Numbered from the stretch's first letter, positions 37,144 through 49,293 are shown. The stretch: 64,000 bases of DNA from Poa pratensis (GCA_947311845.1 CAMZMU010000063.1:121221655-121285654), one strand, 5' to 3'. A program made the numbers and translations. Notes: a model not told the origin generated them from the sequence alone.

Positions 37144-37761
37144 CTATTCGTTCAAAGAAAACACCCGGCGGGACTGTGCTTTTGTGGAAGCAATGTTGGC
37201 TAATTTGTCGGCCTCTTCATTGCTTTCTCTCCCTATGTGTCGTAGTTCACAGCCATCGAAGCTGCCCTCCATTATGTTGTACAAATCCCGATAAGCGATC
37301 ATGTTGTCTGCGATTGCATCACATGCCTTCATTGTTTGCTGCACAACCAAGTTAGAGTCGCCATAAATCATTAGTCGAGTACATCCCATGGCTTTTGCCA
37401 TGCGCATGCCATGGATTAGACCTTCGTATTCGGCCTCGTTATTTGATGGGAACTCGAAACCCATTTGCAAGATATAGCGCAGTTTGTCGCCTTTTGGTGA
37501 TATGAGTATGACGCCCGCTCCTGCTCCTTCATTCTTTTTGGACCCATCGAAATACATTGTCCAGGAATTTGATACGTCAGGTACCCCTGGCAATTGGGCT
37601 TCTACCCACTCGGTGTGAAAATCGGGTAGGACTTGTGATTTGATGGCTTTCGGGTGTTCGTACTTGATTCCTAGTGGCCCCAGCTCGATGAGCCATTTTG
37701 CTACGCGCCCCGTTGCGTTGGGGTTTGTGAGGACGTCTCCAATCGCTGATTTATTGACCAC
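37144..37761 (-). CDS. Gypsy RNase H (archaeal-like type)
   Basis: TMYFDGSKKNEGAGAGVILIS, the EAEYEGLIHGMRMA helix and IYGDSNLVVQQ carry the D-E-D RNase H residues, and ESNEEADKLANIAS holds the last Asp. It degrades RNA in RNA-DNA hybrids during reverse transcription. It continues from the RT frame after a single-frame change near 37762. Confidence 0.85.
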   Translation of the reverse strand: MVNKSAIGDVLTNPNATGRVAKWLIELGPLGIKYEHPKAIKSQVLPDFHTEWVEAQLPGVPDVSNSWTMYFDGSKKNEGAGAGVILISPKGDKLRYILQMGFEFPSNNEAEYEGLIHGMRMAKAMGCTRLMIYGDSNLVVQQTMKACDAIADNMIAYRDLYNIMEGSFDGCELRHIGRESNEEADKLANIASTKAQSRRVFSLNE

Positions 37762-37763
37762 CG

Positions 37764-39059
37764 TTATCGGGTGTTCTGTGAAGTAGTGCGCCAGCTTTCT
37801 TGAGTCATGAATACGGCGTACGCCAATTTCTGATATTGTGGGTACCGCTGTTTGGACGGGGAAAGAACTTCACTTACGTAATACACTGGCCTCTGTATGC
37901 TTTGACTATGTCCTTCTTCCATGCGGTCGACCACCAGCACTGTGCTGACCACTCGGTTGGTGGCTGAGATATATAGGTAGAGTGGCTCATTTTCCTTAGG
38001 TGCTACGAGGATTGGCGGGCTTGTGAGCATCTTTTTGAGTTCGAGAAAAGCGGCTTCAGCTTCATCCGTCCACTCGAACTTGTCTGCTTTCTTCATCAAT
38101 TTGTAAAATGGAAGTGCTTTTTCGCCTAGTTTACTGATGAATCGACTGAGTGCTGCTACTCGACCAGCTAGCTGCTGTACCTCATGGAGTTTGGTAGGTC
38201 TATTCATTGTGAGTATAGCTTGTATCTTTTCTGGGTCTGCTTCGATTCCACGTGCAGATATCAAATAACCCAAGAGTTGTCCAGCTGGGACACCGAAGGT
38301 GCATTTCTTTGGGTTAAGCTTGATGTTGTATCGATTGAGATTCTTGAATGTCTCCTGTAGATCACTGATTAATGTGTCCTCCTTTTCAGTCTTGATGACG
38401 ATGTCGTCGACGTAGACCTGAACATTGCGTCCTATCTGTTCTTGTAGACAGTTTTGCATCATGCGCTGGTAGGTTGCGCCTGCGTTTTTGAGCCCGAAAG
38501 GCATGGTTGTGTAGCAGTAGACCCCGAGTGGGGTTATGAATGCTGTTTTGTCTTCGTCTTCTTCTTTCATCCGAATTTGATGGTATCCTGAATATGCATC
38601 CAAAAATGATAACCGAGCGCATCCTGCTGTTGAGTCGATGATCTGATCGATTCGTGGTAATGGAAAGTGATCTTTTGGACAGCATTTGTTTAGGGCTGTA
38701 AAATCTACACACATCCGCAGGGTGTCTGAGTGCTTCTTTTCGACCAGTACTGGGTTAGCAACCCAGTCTGCCTTTTTGATTTCTCGAATGAACTTTGCAG
38801 CAAGTAACCTATCAACTTCTGCCTCGATTGCACCTCTTTTGGGATCGGAAACACGGCGCATAGTTTGCTTGACTGGTCTAGACCCTGGCTTGAGTTGTAG
38901 AGAATGCTCGGCGAACTCTCTGGGGACACCTGGCATATCAGCTGGGCACCATGCGAATATTTCCCAGTTTTTACGGAGAAATTCGACGAGTGCATTTTCC
39001 TGTTCGCTGGTAAGACTCGATGATATGTTGACTGTTTTTGAGGGATCAGTTGGGTGCAC
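37764..39059 (-). CDS. Gypsy reverse transcriptase
   Basis: Open frame of about 431 codons with VEKKHSDTLRMCVDF, CPKDHFPLPRIDQIID, FLDAYSGYHQI, PFGLKNAGATYQR and the active site VQVYVDDIVIKT (intact Y-V-D-D). GYLISARGIEADPEKI and the 'EWTDEAEAAFLELKKMLTSP' connection region follow. This is a complete RT domain of the Ty3/gypsy type. It makes element cDNA in cytoplasmic particles. Confidence 0.92.
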   Translation of the reverse strand: MHPTDPSKTVNISSSLTSEQENALVEFLRKNWEIFAWCPADMPGVPREFAEHSLQLKPGSRPVKQTMRRVSDPKRGAIEAEVDRLLAAKFIREIKKADWVANPVLVEKKHSDTLRMCVDFTALNKCCPKDHFPLPRIDQIIDSTAGCARLSFLDAYSGYHQIRMKEEDEDKTAFITPLGVYCYTTMPFGLKNAGATYQRMMQNCLQEQIGRNVQVYVDDIVIKTEKEDTLISDLQETFKNLNRYNIKLNPKKCTFGVPAGQLLGYLISARGIEADPEKIQAILTMNRPTKLHEVQQLAGRVAALSRFISKLGEKALPFYKLMKKADKFEWTDEAEAAFLELKKMLTSPPILVAPKENEPLYLYISATNRVVSTVLVVDRMEEGHSQSIQRPVYYVSEVLSPSKQRYPQYQKLAYAVFMTQESWRTTSQNTR

Positions 39060-39105
39060 TTGATGCTTTTTGTGTCGTTGGTTGCATTGAATTGTCTGTC
39101 GGATG

Positions 39106-40097
39106 CTAACCTCTTGTGTTCCGGCAGAAGTGTGCGGTCGTTAGAAACCTCGAGTTTGGCGAATGATTGCTCCATCCCATACATCTCTGAGATTTTGCTG
39201 AAGTCACGGTCACATGAATCTGACCTTTGAAAGTTCCCGTTGATCGTGATGACTCCTTTTGGTCCTGGCATTTTGAGCTTGAGGTAGGCGTAGTGTGGGA
39301 CGGCCATGAATCGAGCGAAAGTGGGGCGCCCAAGTATTGCATGGTATTGTGACTTCCAATCGACCACTTCGAACTCAATCGACTCGGTTCTGAAGTGAGT
39401 AGGATCTCCAAACGTAACATCGAGTTGTATAACCCTTCTGGGAGCACTGCTTTGCCTGGAACGATACCGTGGAAGGTATTTGCGGATTTTGGCAGATTTT
39501 CGACTGGTTTGTTCATTCTGCGTAGCGTATCTGCAAAGATTATGTTGAGGCCACTACCTCCGTCCATGAAGACCTTGGTCATGGCGTAGCCTCCAATTTG
39601 GGCGTCGAGTACCAAGGCTGCATGCCCTGGTCGATATACTGCGGGTGGGTGGTCCTCTCGATTGAAGATAATCGGAGTTTCTGATCCTTTCAAAAAATTG
39701 TGATGGCTGGGGGTGCCATGACCGCCATATTGACGTGTCGAGTGTGTAATTTTTGCTCTCTTTTGGAGGGACGTCCTCGCTGGATCATGTTCATCTGGCC
39801 GCGAGTTACGGGATATTTTTGTTCATCTCCCTGCTGCATCTGGTGCACGGCTGCTGCCATTTGTGTTCCCGTAACGGGTTGTGCTGGCACCATGTATACT
39901 GGTGTCGGTTGCGCTGGTGCTGGTGCAGTATACACCTGAGTAGGCTGTGTTTGCGGTGGTATGGAATATAACTGTGCTTGTTGTACTTGTTGCGGTGCTG
40001 GATATGCTGAACAGGCTGTGCTTGTGATGTAGTTGATGGAGCGTGCGTCAGTTGAGGAGGTGCACGTCCTTCTCTTTGCATCGTGATATATGTTCAA
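39106..40097 (-). pseudogene. Gypsy protease and Gag-pol linker, frame-broken
   Basis: ALVLDAQIGGYAMTKVFMDG carries the aspartic-protease strand with FMDGGSGLN (D-G-G-S, where most have D-T/S-G). The frame continues to the typical YHAILGRPTFARFMAVPHYA stretch in an overlapping frame (39367 down). Upstream, 39690-40097 encodes a Gln/Pro/Thr-rich linker (QPTQVYTAPAPAQPTPVY). Two or more frame breaks are visible. Confidence 0.75.
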
Positions 40098-40526
40098 TCG
40101 CGAGTTGATCGAATTCCCTGCAATTTCTCAGCGAGTGGCTAGAGCGAAGCTTACCATCATCCCCTCTGTAAAGATGGAATCTGCAATAATCGTCCATCTT
40201 CTCTTCGATGAGCGCTCAGGATCTTTGTCTGCTCGCCTGCGCCACTCGGCCTTCTGTAGCTATCGCGGTCGTCGCGTCTGTGTCTCGACTGTCACGTCGA
40301 TCGTCTGTACGGTGGTCTCGATTACCTCGGCGGTCGTCGTATGATGATCTCGATTATCACGATGATCGTCGGCTCGTCTGTCAGTTTGGTCGCGACTGTC
40401 CCTTGACTGGACAAAGCCTGCTGCAATGAAGTTTGGATGGTCATCGTCGTGATAACGATTCTTGCGTTTGCGCCTTCGATCATCTCTGTAGCTATCTCTG
40501 CGGTCTCGACTGCCCCCTCGTGATTT

Positions 40527-42672
40527 TCATGTGATGCTACGGTCGATTGCCTCGTACGGAGTCTTCTCCGTCTGCCCACTTTGTTGCGAGTACCATGAGT
40601 GCGGCCATTGTTTTGGGTCTTCTCGACCAAGTGTTTCTTTGAAGTCTTCCCTCCAGAGTCCGTTTTTGAAGGCGTCGATTGCCCTATCTTCTGATACGTT
40701 GCCTACTGAGTTACGGATGGTGGTCCACCGCCGTATGTACGATCTCAGAGATTCATCTGACTTTTGCTTGCAGGTCCGGAGCTCCTCGAAGGTTTTGGGG
40801 CGCTCACATAGAGGCTCGAAGTATTTGATGAAATCACCCTTGAAGTGTTCCCACGAATCGTAGTATGATTCGGGTAGCGATTTGAGCCAATCGCGAGCCG
40901 TTCCTTCCATCATAAGTTGTATGTACTGCATAGCTGTAGTTGTGGTACCGCGCTGACATCCGACTGCCAGCCTGTAATCTTCTAGCCAGCCTGATGGCTC
41001 TTGTTTGCAGTTGAACTTAGGCGTGGTAGCTAGCGAAAATTTCTTGGGCATACGAGCCTCCCGGATCCGTCGAGTGAAGCATAGCGCTCCACATGGCCCG
41101 ATTTCTGCTTCCGAGTCTGAGCTGTTGCTGTATGACCTCCTCGAGTGGCTCCTACTGGAACGATGACGACGTGAGCTTTTTCGACTGCTCCTTCCCCGAG
41201 GGCTTCGACTGCGACGGTCCCGATCTGTATCTCTCCTTGGAGTTGCTTGTGGATGCTGTATGGCTTGTGCTGCTATTGCCAGTTGTTTGTACAGTTGGAG
41301 GTGCTGATCCCTCTTTGGGTCTCCTGCAGGAGGTTCGATTGTTCTGAGGTAGGTGCCTAGCGTCATCAGCGCCCCGGCTGGCTCAGTAGGTATGGGAACT
41401 CCTTCCGCGTCGACTGCCATAAGGCTGGGTTTAGGTTCCGAGTGACCGCTGCACGATCTGCGTCTCCGAGGTTGATGAATCGTGACCTATTCGCGGGGTC
41501 GTTTCTGCCGTTGAACTCGTAGACAATGCTCTTCGCCGGCACTCGATATGCTGGCTTGCTTTTTGCGTTCTTCGAGTACTGCTCGGTAGTTTTTTAACCG
41601 TATCGATTCTTGCCATTGGAAATATTGTAAGGTTAATACCTCTTCTGGAGTTGCGTTTGCTGGTAGCATCGTGCAGCTCTCGATTACTTTGCTCACTTTT
41701 CTCCGCCATCTCTGCGGTGATGGTCAGCGTGGTTGTTCCATCTGGCATGGTGACTGTGCAAGGGTATTCTGTAGGTCGACGGCATGTTGCGGCTGCTGAT
41801 GTTTCTGCTGTACTCGCGGTATATACCTGATACGGTACCACCCGATCTCCATCCATGTGTTGCTGATGCGTTTTATGGATTCGGCGTCGTCGTCCAGGCT
41901 CATGTTGGAGTTGCTTTGCTTGTTGGGGTTTCCGCCACAATCGAGTATGTCTTCGAGTGCTTTGTCCAGGCTGTCTGCGTCGCAGGTGAATATCTCGTGG
42001 CTAGCACGGATTTCTGGGCCGTTTAGATCGGCGAGATATATGTTGTCGTCTATGTTCTCTTCGTTCCCCGCGACGTCATTGCAGTCGACGATGTCGTCGA
42101 GTGACTCGATTGAGTTGTTTGGGCGGTACGCAGATTCGATCTCGCTTCTTCCAAATCTTTTTGCCACCTCGTTACGGAACTCTTGCGAGGTCATGGACGT
42201 GCAGAGTCGCTTGGCGATTGGATCGGGACGATCTGTGACGATGTTGCGCCCAAGATGGATGTGTTGCAGTCGAAGCGTTGTCGATTGTCTCCATGTCGAG
42301 TGTCTCCACGTCGAGTGGATCTAACAGGTCCTGCACACCATCTTTATCGACAAAGAAGTTAAATTTTCCAACCGTAATATCCAAACCTGATTCGAGTCCG
42401 GCGAAGGCTTGCTGAGCTTCCATCGAGTGCGGCGTGAGCCTCCTTGGAGATTTTGGCGAGTGATCGCTTTTTGAATTGATGCTGGTGGATCTTGCCGGCG
42501 AGTTGCTGTTTGCAACGGTGGTTGGTGATTTGCTTTTTGATGATGCAGTAGGCGAGTTACCTTGTGCAGATGCGATCATCGGGTGGCCGCTTGATGATGA
42601 AACCGGCGAAACCGTGAGCCCAATACTATTTTCCCACAGACGGCGCCAATTGTCGAGGTGTGCCCTCGGCAA
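40527..42672 (-). pseudogene. Gypsy Gag with long N-terminal extension, frame-broken
   Basis: The Retrotrans_gag core lies at about 40560-41050 (minus): EPSGWLEDYRLAVGCQRG, MMEGTARDWLKSLPE, WEHFKGDFIKYF, ELRTCKQKSDESLRSYIRRW. Upstream is an Arg/Ser-rich stretch (RDRRSRSPRGRSSRKSSRR). Further upstream are acidic and Ser-rich reading frames (41431-42672) in shifting frames, beginning just after the primer binding site with MPRAHLDNWRRLWENS. The capsid-like Gag packages element RNA. Frame breaks near 41430 and 41730-42190 make it defective as read. Confidence 0.8.
42631..42649 (-). promoter_or_regulatory. Primer binding site of the gypsy element
   Basis: TTGGCGCCGTCTGTGGGAA on the minus strand starts one base after the 5' LTR end; it is the common primer site of plant Athila/Tat gypsy elements. 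Confidence 0.85.
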
Positions 42673-43124
42673 TTCCCATGGTTGCTATACCTAGGGTTGA
42701 TTGTGTGGTAGAGAACGCGTAGTATTGGTGGAATCGACGGCTGACAAGCTGGATTTACCCAGGTTCAGGGCCCTCGAGTGAGGTAAAACCCCTACTTCCT
42801 GCTTGTCTGTGTTTATGATTTGAATATGGAGGTTACAAGGGTTCGACGAACAGTAGATCTCGTCGAGGTTTTGGTGGCTATGGATTGCTTGTCCTTGATC
42901 GATCACCCTCCCAGCCTTTATATAGGAGGCTAGGTCTCGGGAAACACAACCGACCAAGGTTACATGTATGGAAAGTCTTAACCGACTATTATTTGATCTA
43001 GCTTGGAAAACACTCTTCGTCTTGGGCCTTTCTTCATGGGCTTCGATTAATCCTTGGGCTTCTTTGATCATCACGTGCACCAGGTACCCTTATGCTGGGG
43101 TACCCGCAGAGTATAACCTCGTCA
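42651..43124 (-). repeat. 5' LTR of the gypsy element
   Basis: 474 bp, nearly identical to 33535-34006. Followed on the plus strand by the target duplication GAGGG. Confidence 0.92.
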
Positions 43125-43129
43125 GAGGG

Positions 43130-43525
43130 CTGGATGTTGGCAAAAGCTCTGTAGGTCCTTTGATTCTACCAGCGACGACGACGCTCATGAGCGTCGTGTT
43201 CCTTCTTGGAGGCGTCGTTTGATCCCCCTCCTTTGGACTCTCAAGACCTGCTAGTCCCCTGCGGGTGGCAATGTTGGCGCGTTTGAGGCTTTCTGGAGTT
43301 GATTGTTTCATCCTTGCTTCCATGCAACAGAAGACGACGTGCTCCTTCAACTGGACCAAGCTTTAGACTTTTCTAGTTTTGCTCGTCTCCCTTATCTTTT
43401 GTAGTCTTGTGTTGTGTGCGTTCTTGTTCGGTAGTTGGCTTTGCCAACGTGTGTTTGTAAGTTGTAACTCTTAGCCGGTTGTTGGCTTCGTTAATTCAAA
43501 GCCGGGCTCTTCTCGAGCTTTCCGT
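43130..43525 (+). mobile_element. 3' part of the split LINE-like retroposon
   Basis: It continues the block interrupted at 33534. It ends with gtagttggctttgccaac and TTAGCCGGTTGTTGGCTTCG, then TTAATTCAAAGCCGGGCTCT and a short hairpin-like CTCTTCTCGAGC tail near 43500-43525. This resembles plant LINE 3' ends, without a preserved poly-A. Leader plus tail add up to about 1.35 kb, with no RT. Confidence 0.6.
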
Positions 43526-44240
43526 CTAACGTGCAAGTTTAGGGAGATGTCGATGCAGTTTACGTATGTCACATGCGGGCGACGGAAGATAAGAATGGCT
43601 GGATTTGGATGTTGATCCAAAAGCCTTTTTTCCTTGTAGAACTCAGCAATAGAAATTAAACAACCTCTTTTCCTTATATCTCACTATATCTGCCACGGTA
43701 GCCAGGTCGAGCGAGTCTGGCGGACGGATTTCCCGAGCTTTCAGCCAAGTGCCCAACGTGAGGTCGTTCATACTAATGCTGGACGGCGTGGCCTTAAACC
43801 TGACGTCCAAATCCGTTCGGTCACCGTCGCCGTGGACCTCAGTGCACCCATGCTATGTGTGGATATAGAGGTGGAGCCAGTCGCGCATCACCGCACAACA
43901 ATTAGCACGCTAGATTTAATTTTCATTTTGAGTGCTAGAGATAATGGTACAGTACGTTGACCGGGCTTGGCCACTCATCTTTAGATCACAGCCCAGCAGG
44001 CTATTTTCGGACTTCCTTGTTGGGCCATAGCAAAGTGTATCACCTCGTGGTGCTGAACAATATAAAAGAATCTAGAAGGGTGCCCGCACGGTTGCAGGGA
44101 AACATTTTTGGACGTGACTACGTAGCGGCGCCGCTGGGAGCGCGTCTGCAGCGGCGGTCAAACCCAGCGCGTGCGACTTTTCCCGCGCGAGCGTGCACGA
44201 GCCATGATCGCTCCTTGGTCGTTGGTCCGTGATCATTCCT
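43526..44240. other. Intergenic, nothing recognised
   Basis: Mixed composition; a GC-rich patch at 44120-44200 with short open frames and no domain. No gene is supported. Confidence 0.4.
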
Positions 44241-45059
44241 AGGCTTCTCCTGATACTGGGCCTGAATGGCTTCAGAAACAAAAGCCCATATTTATTCCAG
44301 CCAGTACCTGACCCAGTTTAACCAGCGAGTCTCTTCTTCCCCACGACAGCAGCCCCAAATAGTGGAGCTCTGCCTGAGCGAGGATGAAAAGCAGTATCAC
44401 GGGAAACCCAGGATTTCATCAATAAAAACAAGAAAAGAAACTGATCTGGAGGAACATCAGGTTCGAGAAAAAACTTTCCACCAATTTTCTGCATACTTTT
44501 ATGCTTGTACACAGAGAATTTGCAAGCATAGTACGTAAGAACATGTGCCACATTGTAGCAACCCATGAGATCATGCGGTAGCTTGCAGACAAGCAAGAAA
44601 ATATAAGGAACTTTGAAAACATACATAATCACAAATAGATCAGGTCTGACATACTCATACAAAGGTAGATCAAGTTGTCCACAAATCACAGGTAGCAAAC
44701 TAATAAAAAACTTGAGTAGTTTCAGTATGTTCCCAAGAAACTTGGAGGAAACTAGCTAAGCATAACTTCATTTCTTTAGCAAGAGACTAGCACACCATAA
44801 CTTGATAAATCCCTGGATTCTTCACTTACACCGTTCGTCATTTGAAAACAGAAATCCAGCCACCTCCATTCAGTCCTGTTGCAAGAACAAATATGGTTGA
44901 GTTAGCAACACTAACATATTTCCACTATTTTTATATGTTTACAGGTAAACAAAATATGGACAGTGGTACCGATGGATCTAACCTTGCAGTTTCGGTCAAT
45001 GATATATCAAACAATCAAGATAAAAAGGAAATCAAATTTACAGTACAAAAATTCACCTG
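44241..45059. other. Non-coding DNA before the GCTAGCTA minisatellite
   Basis: AT-rich, no domain in any frame. Confidence 0.4.
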
Positions 45060-46880
45060 TGGTTACCAAATTCTTTTATGCCAGCTCTCAGTTTATTTCA
45101 CCCGTGGTAGCTATCAGATTCATCCGTGGTAGCTATCAGATTCATCTTAAAAGATAACTCATGCTAGCTAACAAAATTAAATGCACTCTAACCATGATAA
45201 ATTGTTAATTCAAATACAGCTACCAGTTTAGTTCGTGCTAGCTATGAGGTTGATTCAATACAGATACCAAGTTAGTTCATGGTAGCTATGAGGTTGATTC
45301 AATACAGCTATCAGGTTAGCTCATGATATCAGGGTTATTTTAAGACAACTCATGCACTCTAACCATGATAAATTGTGAAAGATGATTCATGCTAGCTAAT
45401 TTATCAGCCAGCCATCAGGTTAATTCATTCCAGCAACCAGTTTTCACTCAAGCTAATCATTGCTAGTCGATTTCAACAAATATCTAGGTACACGGTTAAT
45501 TCATGCTAGCAGGTCACGTTAAATGAAATACAACTATCACGTAGATTAATCGTAGCTATCAAGTTAATTAAATCCAAGCTGCCTAGTTAATCTAAAAAAA
45601 CTAGCTACCAGGTTAAAAACATGCTAGCTATCAGATTAATCCGAAACAGCTGTTAGGTCAAACATGCTAGCTATCAGATTAATCCGAAACAGCTGTTAGG
45701 TTAAACATGCTAGCTATCGGGTTAATCCAGTGTAGTTACCTTGTTGATTCATGCTAGCTGCCAGGAAATAACACGGGAGAATTAAGTGTTCAAACACGTA
45801 GAGCTGAAGGGGACGACATGAGGCTATTGTCCACACCTCAACCCCCTGCCACACAAAATACACGATATATTTGTTATTGCCAAGTTAATTAATGACATGT
45901 CGAGATCATTCTAGCTATTTTTCAGGGTAATTCAAGGTACTCAACAATTCATTCATGACAGTAGTTTCATCCATGAAAGTTATGAGGTTATACAAGATAG
46001 CCATCAGTTATATGCATGCTACCTACCATGTTTATTGTGTGCTAGCTAAATACATGCTACCGCATGATGGTTAAAACCTGATACATAACAGTAATTAGGT
46101 TCATGGAAAAGGTTAATAAAGCATGGTAGCTATCAAGTACATGCATGCTAGCTACCATGTTTCTCTATGATAGCTATCAATTTGCATAAAAAATAAAGCA
46201 AAACTGGATCAAAAGACATTGCCACTTTCAAATAAAGAAGGCCACCTCATCTGCACTTGTGGGGTGGGTGTTCAGCTTCATCCAAATCTCAAGACCATCT
46301 GGCCCGCCAAAAAGACCCATGTCGTGGATTAACTCGTCTTTGAACTCTTCCCTTAGCTACATGAAAACAAAAAAACGCCGGAATCAGTATCAAAATCGTA
46401 TGCACAAAAAATCAACAAACCTAAATGTACCACCGAGCTGGTGTTACAAAAAAAAACTAGTCTGCGTAGCTCCGGATTTGGTTGCATCATACTCCTGCAC
46501 ATCCAAAGCAGCGAGTATATCAACTGCCTCTCTCGTCCACGAATTAATTGCAAACCGCGCTGCCAATATCAGGTTACTTGAATACATATGCCATGTTGAT
46601 TCATGCTAGCTCCTATCAGGTCCAATTCAATCCAGCTACAAAACAGGTTAAACTTATTCCAGTTACCTGTATACACATGAAAGTGCATACCAAGAAGTTA
46701 ACATGCAAGCTACCAGGCTATTTCAAGTAATCTACCAAGTTTATCGATGCTAGCTATCATGTTAAATCTTTGCCAGTTGATTTAAAAAACCAAGCTGTCA
46801 GGTTAAAATATGCTAACTCTCAAATTAATCCAAAAAACAATTGCCAGGTTAAAACATGCTATCTATCTGCCATGTCTCAA
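45060..46880. repeat. Large degenerate minisatellite, CATGCTAGCTA...AGGTTAA units
   Basis: Several dozen irregular units of about 25-45 bp combine TTCATGCTAGCTA, CCAGGTTAAT and ATC(A/C)GATT. A nearly exact 45-bp pair lies at about 45660-45715 (catgctagctatcagattaa, then tccgaaacagctgttaggt, twice). The array is interrupted by unique DNA at 45770-45900 and 46190-46560. The repeat is AT-rich, carries many GCTAGC palindromes and is not coding. Confidence 0.7.
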
Positions 46881-47950
46881 ACCTTACACCTATGTACCAA
46901 TTAACCAAACGCTAAAAAAAAACACTACAACATCAGAGTACACCACCACTACCCTATGAAAATCCATCGACAACAACACCACACATGAAAACACAATCCC
47001 TGGGTCAACCCCTTGCCACAGCACCAAACCAAACATCAAGCAAGGCCCCCAACAGATGAACACAAGGCTACCAAACAAAATCCATGGCCACTACCGAATG
47101 GATTCGACCACAAAACCCAAACACTAACAGTGTCTATCCAGAACTCTACACCAACGACCACGAAAACGAAATTCTAGCACCATCGCCTACCTACGCCGTT
47201 GAAGCCGACAGCGACGGTGGTCAAATCCAAACCACTGAACATACCCATCGACCAAATTGACCACAAAAACTAGCAAATCGAGAGGGTGCAAGCCTCACAA
47301 CGCCGAGGACTGCGACAACGAGCGCCTCTGCCCCTACCCTGTTGACATCGACGACGCCAATGGTCAAATCCGGACTAAACTACACGGAGAGAGGAAATGG
47401 ACCACATAAACGCGTAAATACAGAGGGTGCAGCGTTCACGACAGGTAGGAGTACGACGACGAGGTTCCTCTTTGCCGGAGAGGAACTGCTGGAATGCGCC
47501 CAACGCGGCAACAAATCCGGAATCACCGATGAAATCACGGGGACCGGAGACCGAGAGAGTAGAGCAGGCGAGATTGGGGCTTACCACAGCCGGGGTGCAA
47601 CTACGAGGCTCTACGCCGGCGACAAACCTCCGGGCTGCGGCCAGCGCGGCGGAAATGGCAGATCGCCATCCCAATCGCCGGAGCGGAGAGAGCCGAGCAA
47701 ATAGGGGAGAGGATTTCGGGCAGGATTTTTCCCTGAGCTGGCTGACAGGTGGGTTCCACAAAACGTTATCTATTTGACGCTAGCGACGTGCGGCCGGAAC
47801 GAGAGAACGTGCGCTCTTACCTGCTGACAAGTGGGGCTGGCCATGAAATCCACGTCCGCTCGCGCGCGTGGCTAGATTCGCTAGCACGAATCGTGAGCCG
47901 CCGCTGGGGAGAGACGCGGTGCGGCGCCTCTGAATAGCTTTTCCCAACAT
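46881..47950. other. Region with internal duplications turning GC-rich
   Basis: The phrase ggtcaaatcc(a/g)aac/gac...gagagg(g/a)...gagggtgca recurs near 47218-47292 and 47363-47432. GCCAGCGCGG/GCCCAACGCGGC-like blocks follow near 47495 and 47635. From about 47400 to 47950 the DNA is GC-rich, like a gene leader or transposon end, but no protein domain is visible in any frame. Confidence 0.4.
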
Positions 47951-48654
47951 TTTTTTATTATTATTAAAAATCTCTACCGTGTGCTGCTACGAAGAAATAA
48001 AGATAATGTATTAGATGTACCGATAGTAGGATAATTGTATATTAAAAATACATGCTGAATGCACAAGATTTATGAATGTGTTTATAATTAGGGTGCATCT
48101 AAAAGTCAATCGACTGAGAATTTGCTTAATTCTTAATCAAGTGACCACAATTAGTAGGTCGACTTATTTTTACCACGTGAACATTCTTCCTCAGTTTAAA
48201 TCAGTGTTCAACTCAAAAAAGTCTCAGATGCATCTCATATACAAGTCTCAGACCGCGTGAAGATGTTCGACTAATCTCACATTATTACATAAAATTCATG
48301 TGCTCCAACTATGGTTTGTTTGTGGGGAGAACTGATTCCATGATTATTTCACAAAAGCTTCTATCGTCTAGAAAAAAGCTCCTATCTCTCAAAAATTTAT
48401 TTCCATGATTTTTGGGATTTACTATTCCCTCTATTATTTTTTTATAAATCCGAAGGACCATTATGTTGTGCCTAAGGAAGAGTTTGGTGGACTACTCCAT
48501 CTCTCTCGCGCAAAAGTAACGTCCAATTGGATAACCCATTAAATCCTGATACATCTCACCCTCTCTCTATAGTTCCCAGCATGATAGTACATGTTAATTG
48601 AATGGCCAATCGATGAGCCGAAGAAAATGCATGCATTGGCCCTAGACTCCCGTA
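47951..48654. other. AT-rich intergenic DNA
   Basis: No gene. gggtgcatctaaaagtc (48091) and gtctcagatgcatctc (about 48222) are imperfect inverted repeats about 130 bp apart, possibly a small decayed MITE. Confidence 0.4.
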
Positions 48655-48890
48655 TGCTCCTGTCCGATATTTTTTTTGATATAAATAGTAAAAAATTGAA
48701 AAAAAAATATTGGTAACAAATAGTAATAAATCCCTATCACTGATTTTGTTTTTTTGCATAGTGCAAACCAAATACCCTTTCATCATGAAATTTTACATGT
48801 TTATAGAAAATATGTATATGTTTATTGATAATTTTTTAGATGTTTTTTAAAATGTTTTAATTTTTTGAATTTTTCAATTGGACAGGAGCA
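48655..48890. mobile_element. MITE-like element with TGCTCCTGTCC inverted ends
   Basis: TGCTCCTGTC at 48655-48664 is matched by GACAGGAGCA at 48881-48890, with AT-rich interior (236 bp) and further A/T complementarity. The left flank is TA; the right flank is TT, so the target duplication is uncertain. Confidence 0.6.
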
Positions 48891-49188
48891 TTGAGCTCCA
48901 GAGACACTATGAGTTTGCAACGTAAAGTCGTATATGTTCAACCACGAACACACAGAGCGAGAAGCTACAACGGGCGAGATGCTATTACCGTATTACGGTT
49001 TTAGGCATCTACTGCAAATATTTGCTTCAATTTTCGTGAACATGCTGCAAATTCAAACTTTCTATGTTTGCGGCCAACACACGAGCGAGATGCTACAACA
49101 GTCCTTGGCGTTTACTACCAATTTTTCTTCAATGTTTTGAATGTTACAACAGTTCTGGGCGGCTACTGCAAATTTTGCTTCAATGTTA

Positions 49189-49293
49189 TACTCCCTCCGG
49201 TCCAATGAAACTGTCGGTAAGATTGAACTACGGTAGTATAAAATATGTGTACAAGCCATGACAGTTAACAGTTATTCTCGATCGGAGGTAGTA
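49189..49293. mobile_element. Short Stowaway MITE
   Basis: TACTCCCTCCGGTCC at the left and GATCGGAGGTAGTA at the right give Stowaway-type inverted ends with TA at both borders. Total about 105 bp, with no coding. Confidence 0.7.

Larger units (their letters stand above)
33535..43124 (-). mobile_element. Complete Ty3/gypsy retrotransposon (Tat-type), 9.6 kb
   Basis: LTRs at 33535-34006 and 42651-43124, TG...CA ends, 5-bp target duplication GAGGG (33530-33534 and 43125-43129). The primer binding site TTGGCGCCGTCTGTGG sits next to the 42651 LTR (minus strand), and a purine tract ACTCGGGGGCTAA sits next to the other. Coding order on the minus strand is Gag, protease, RT, RNase H, integrase, so gypsy. 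The RNase H of the archaeal-like type (MYFDGSKKNEGAGAG) and a long repeat-rich 3' non-coding part point to the Tat lineage. The LTRs differ by about three substitutions and two single-base indels, so the insertion is recent (a few hundred thousand years at 1.3e-8). Confidence 0.93.

Noticed and set aside
45060..46880. CRISPR-like array
   Set aside because: Units vary in length and sequence, no constant repeat with unique spacers, and the genome is a plant.
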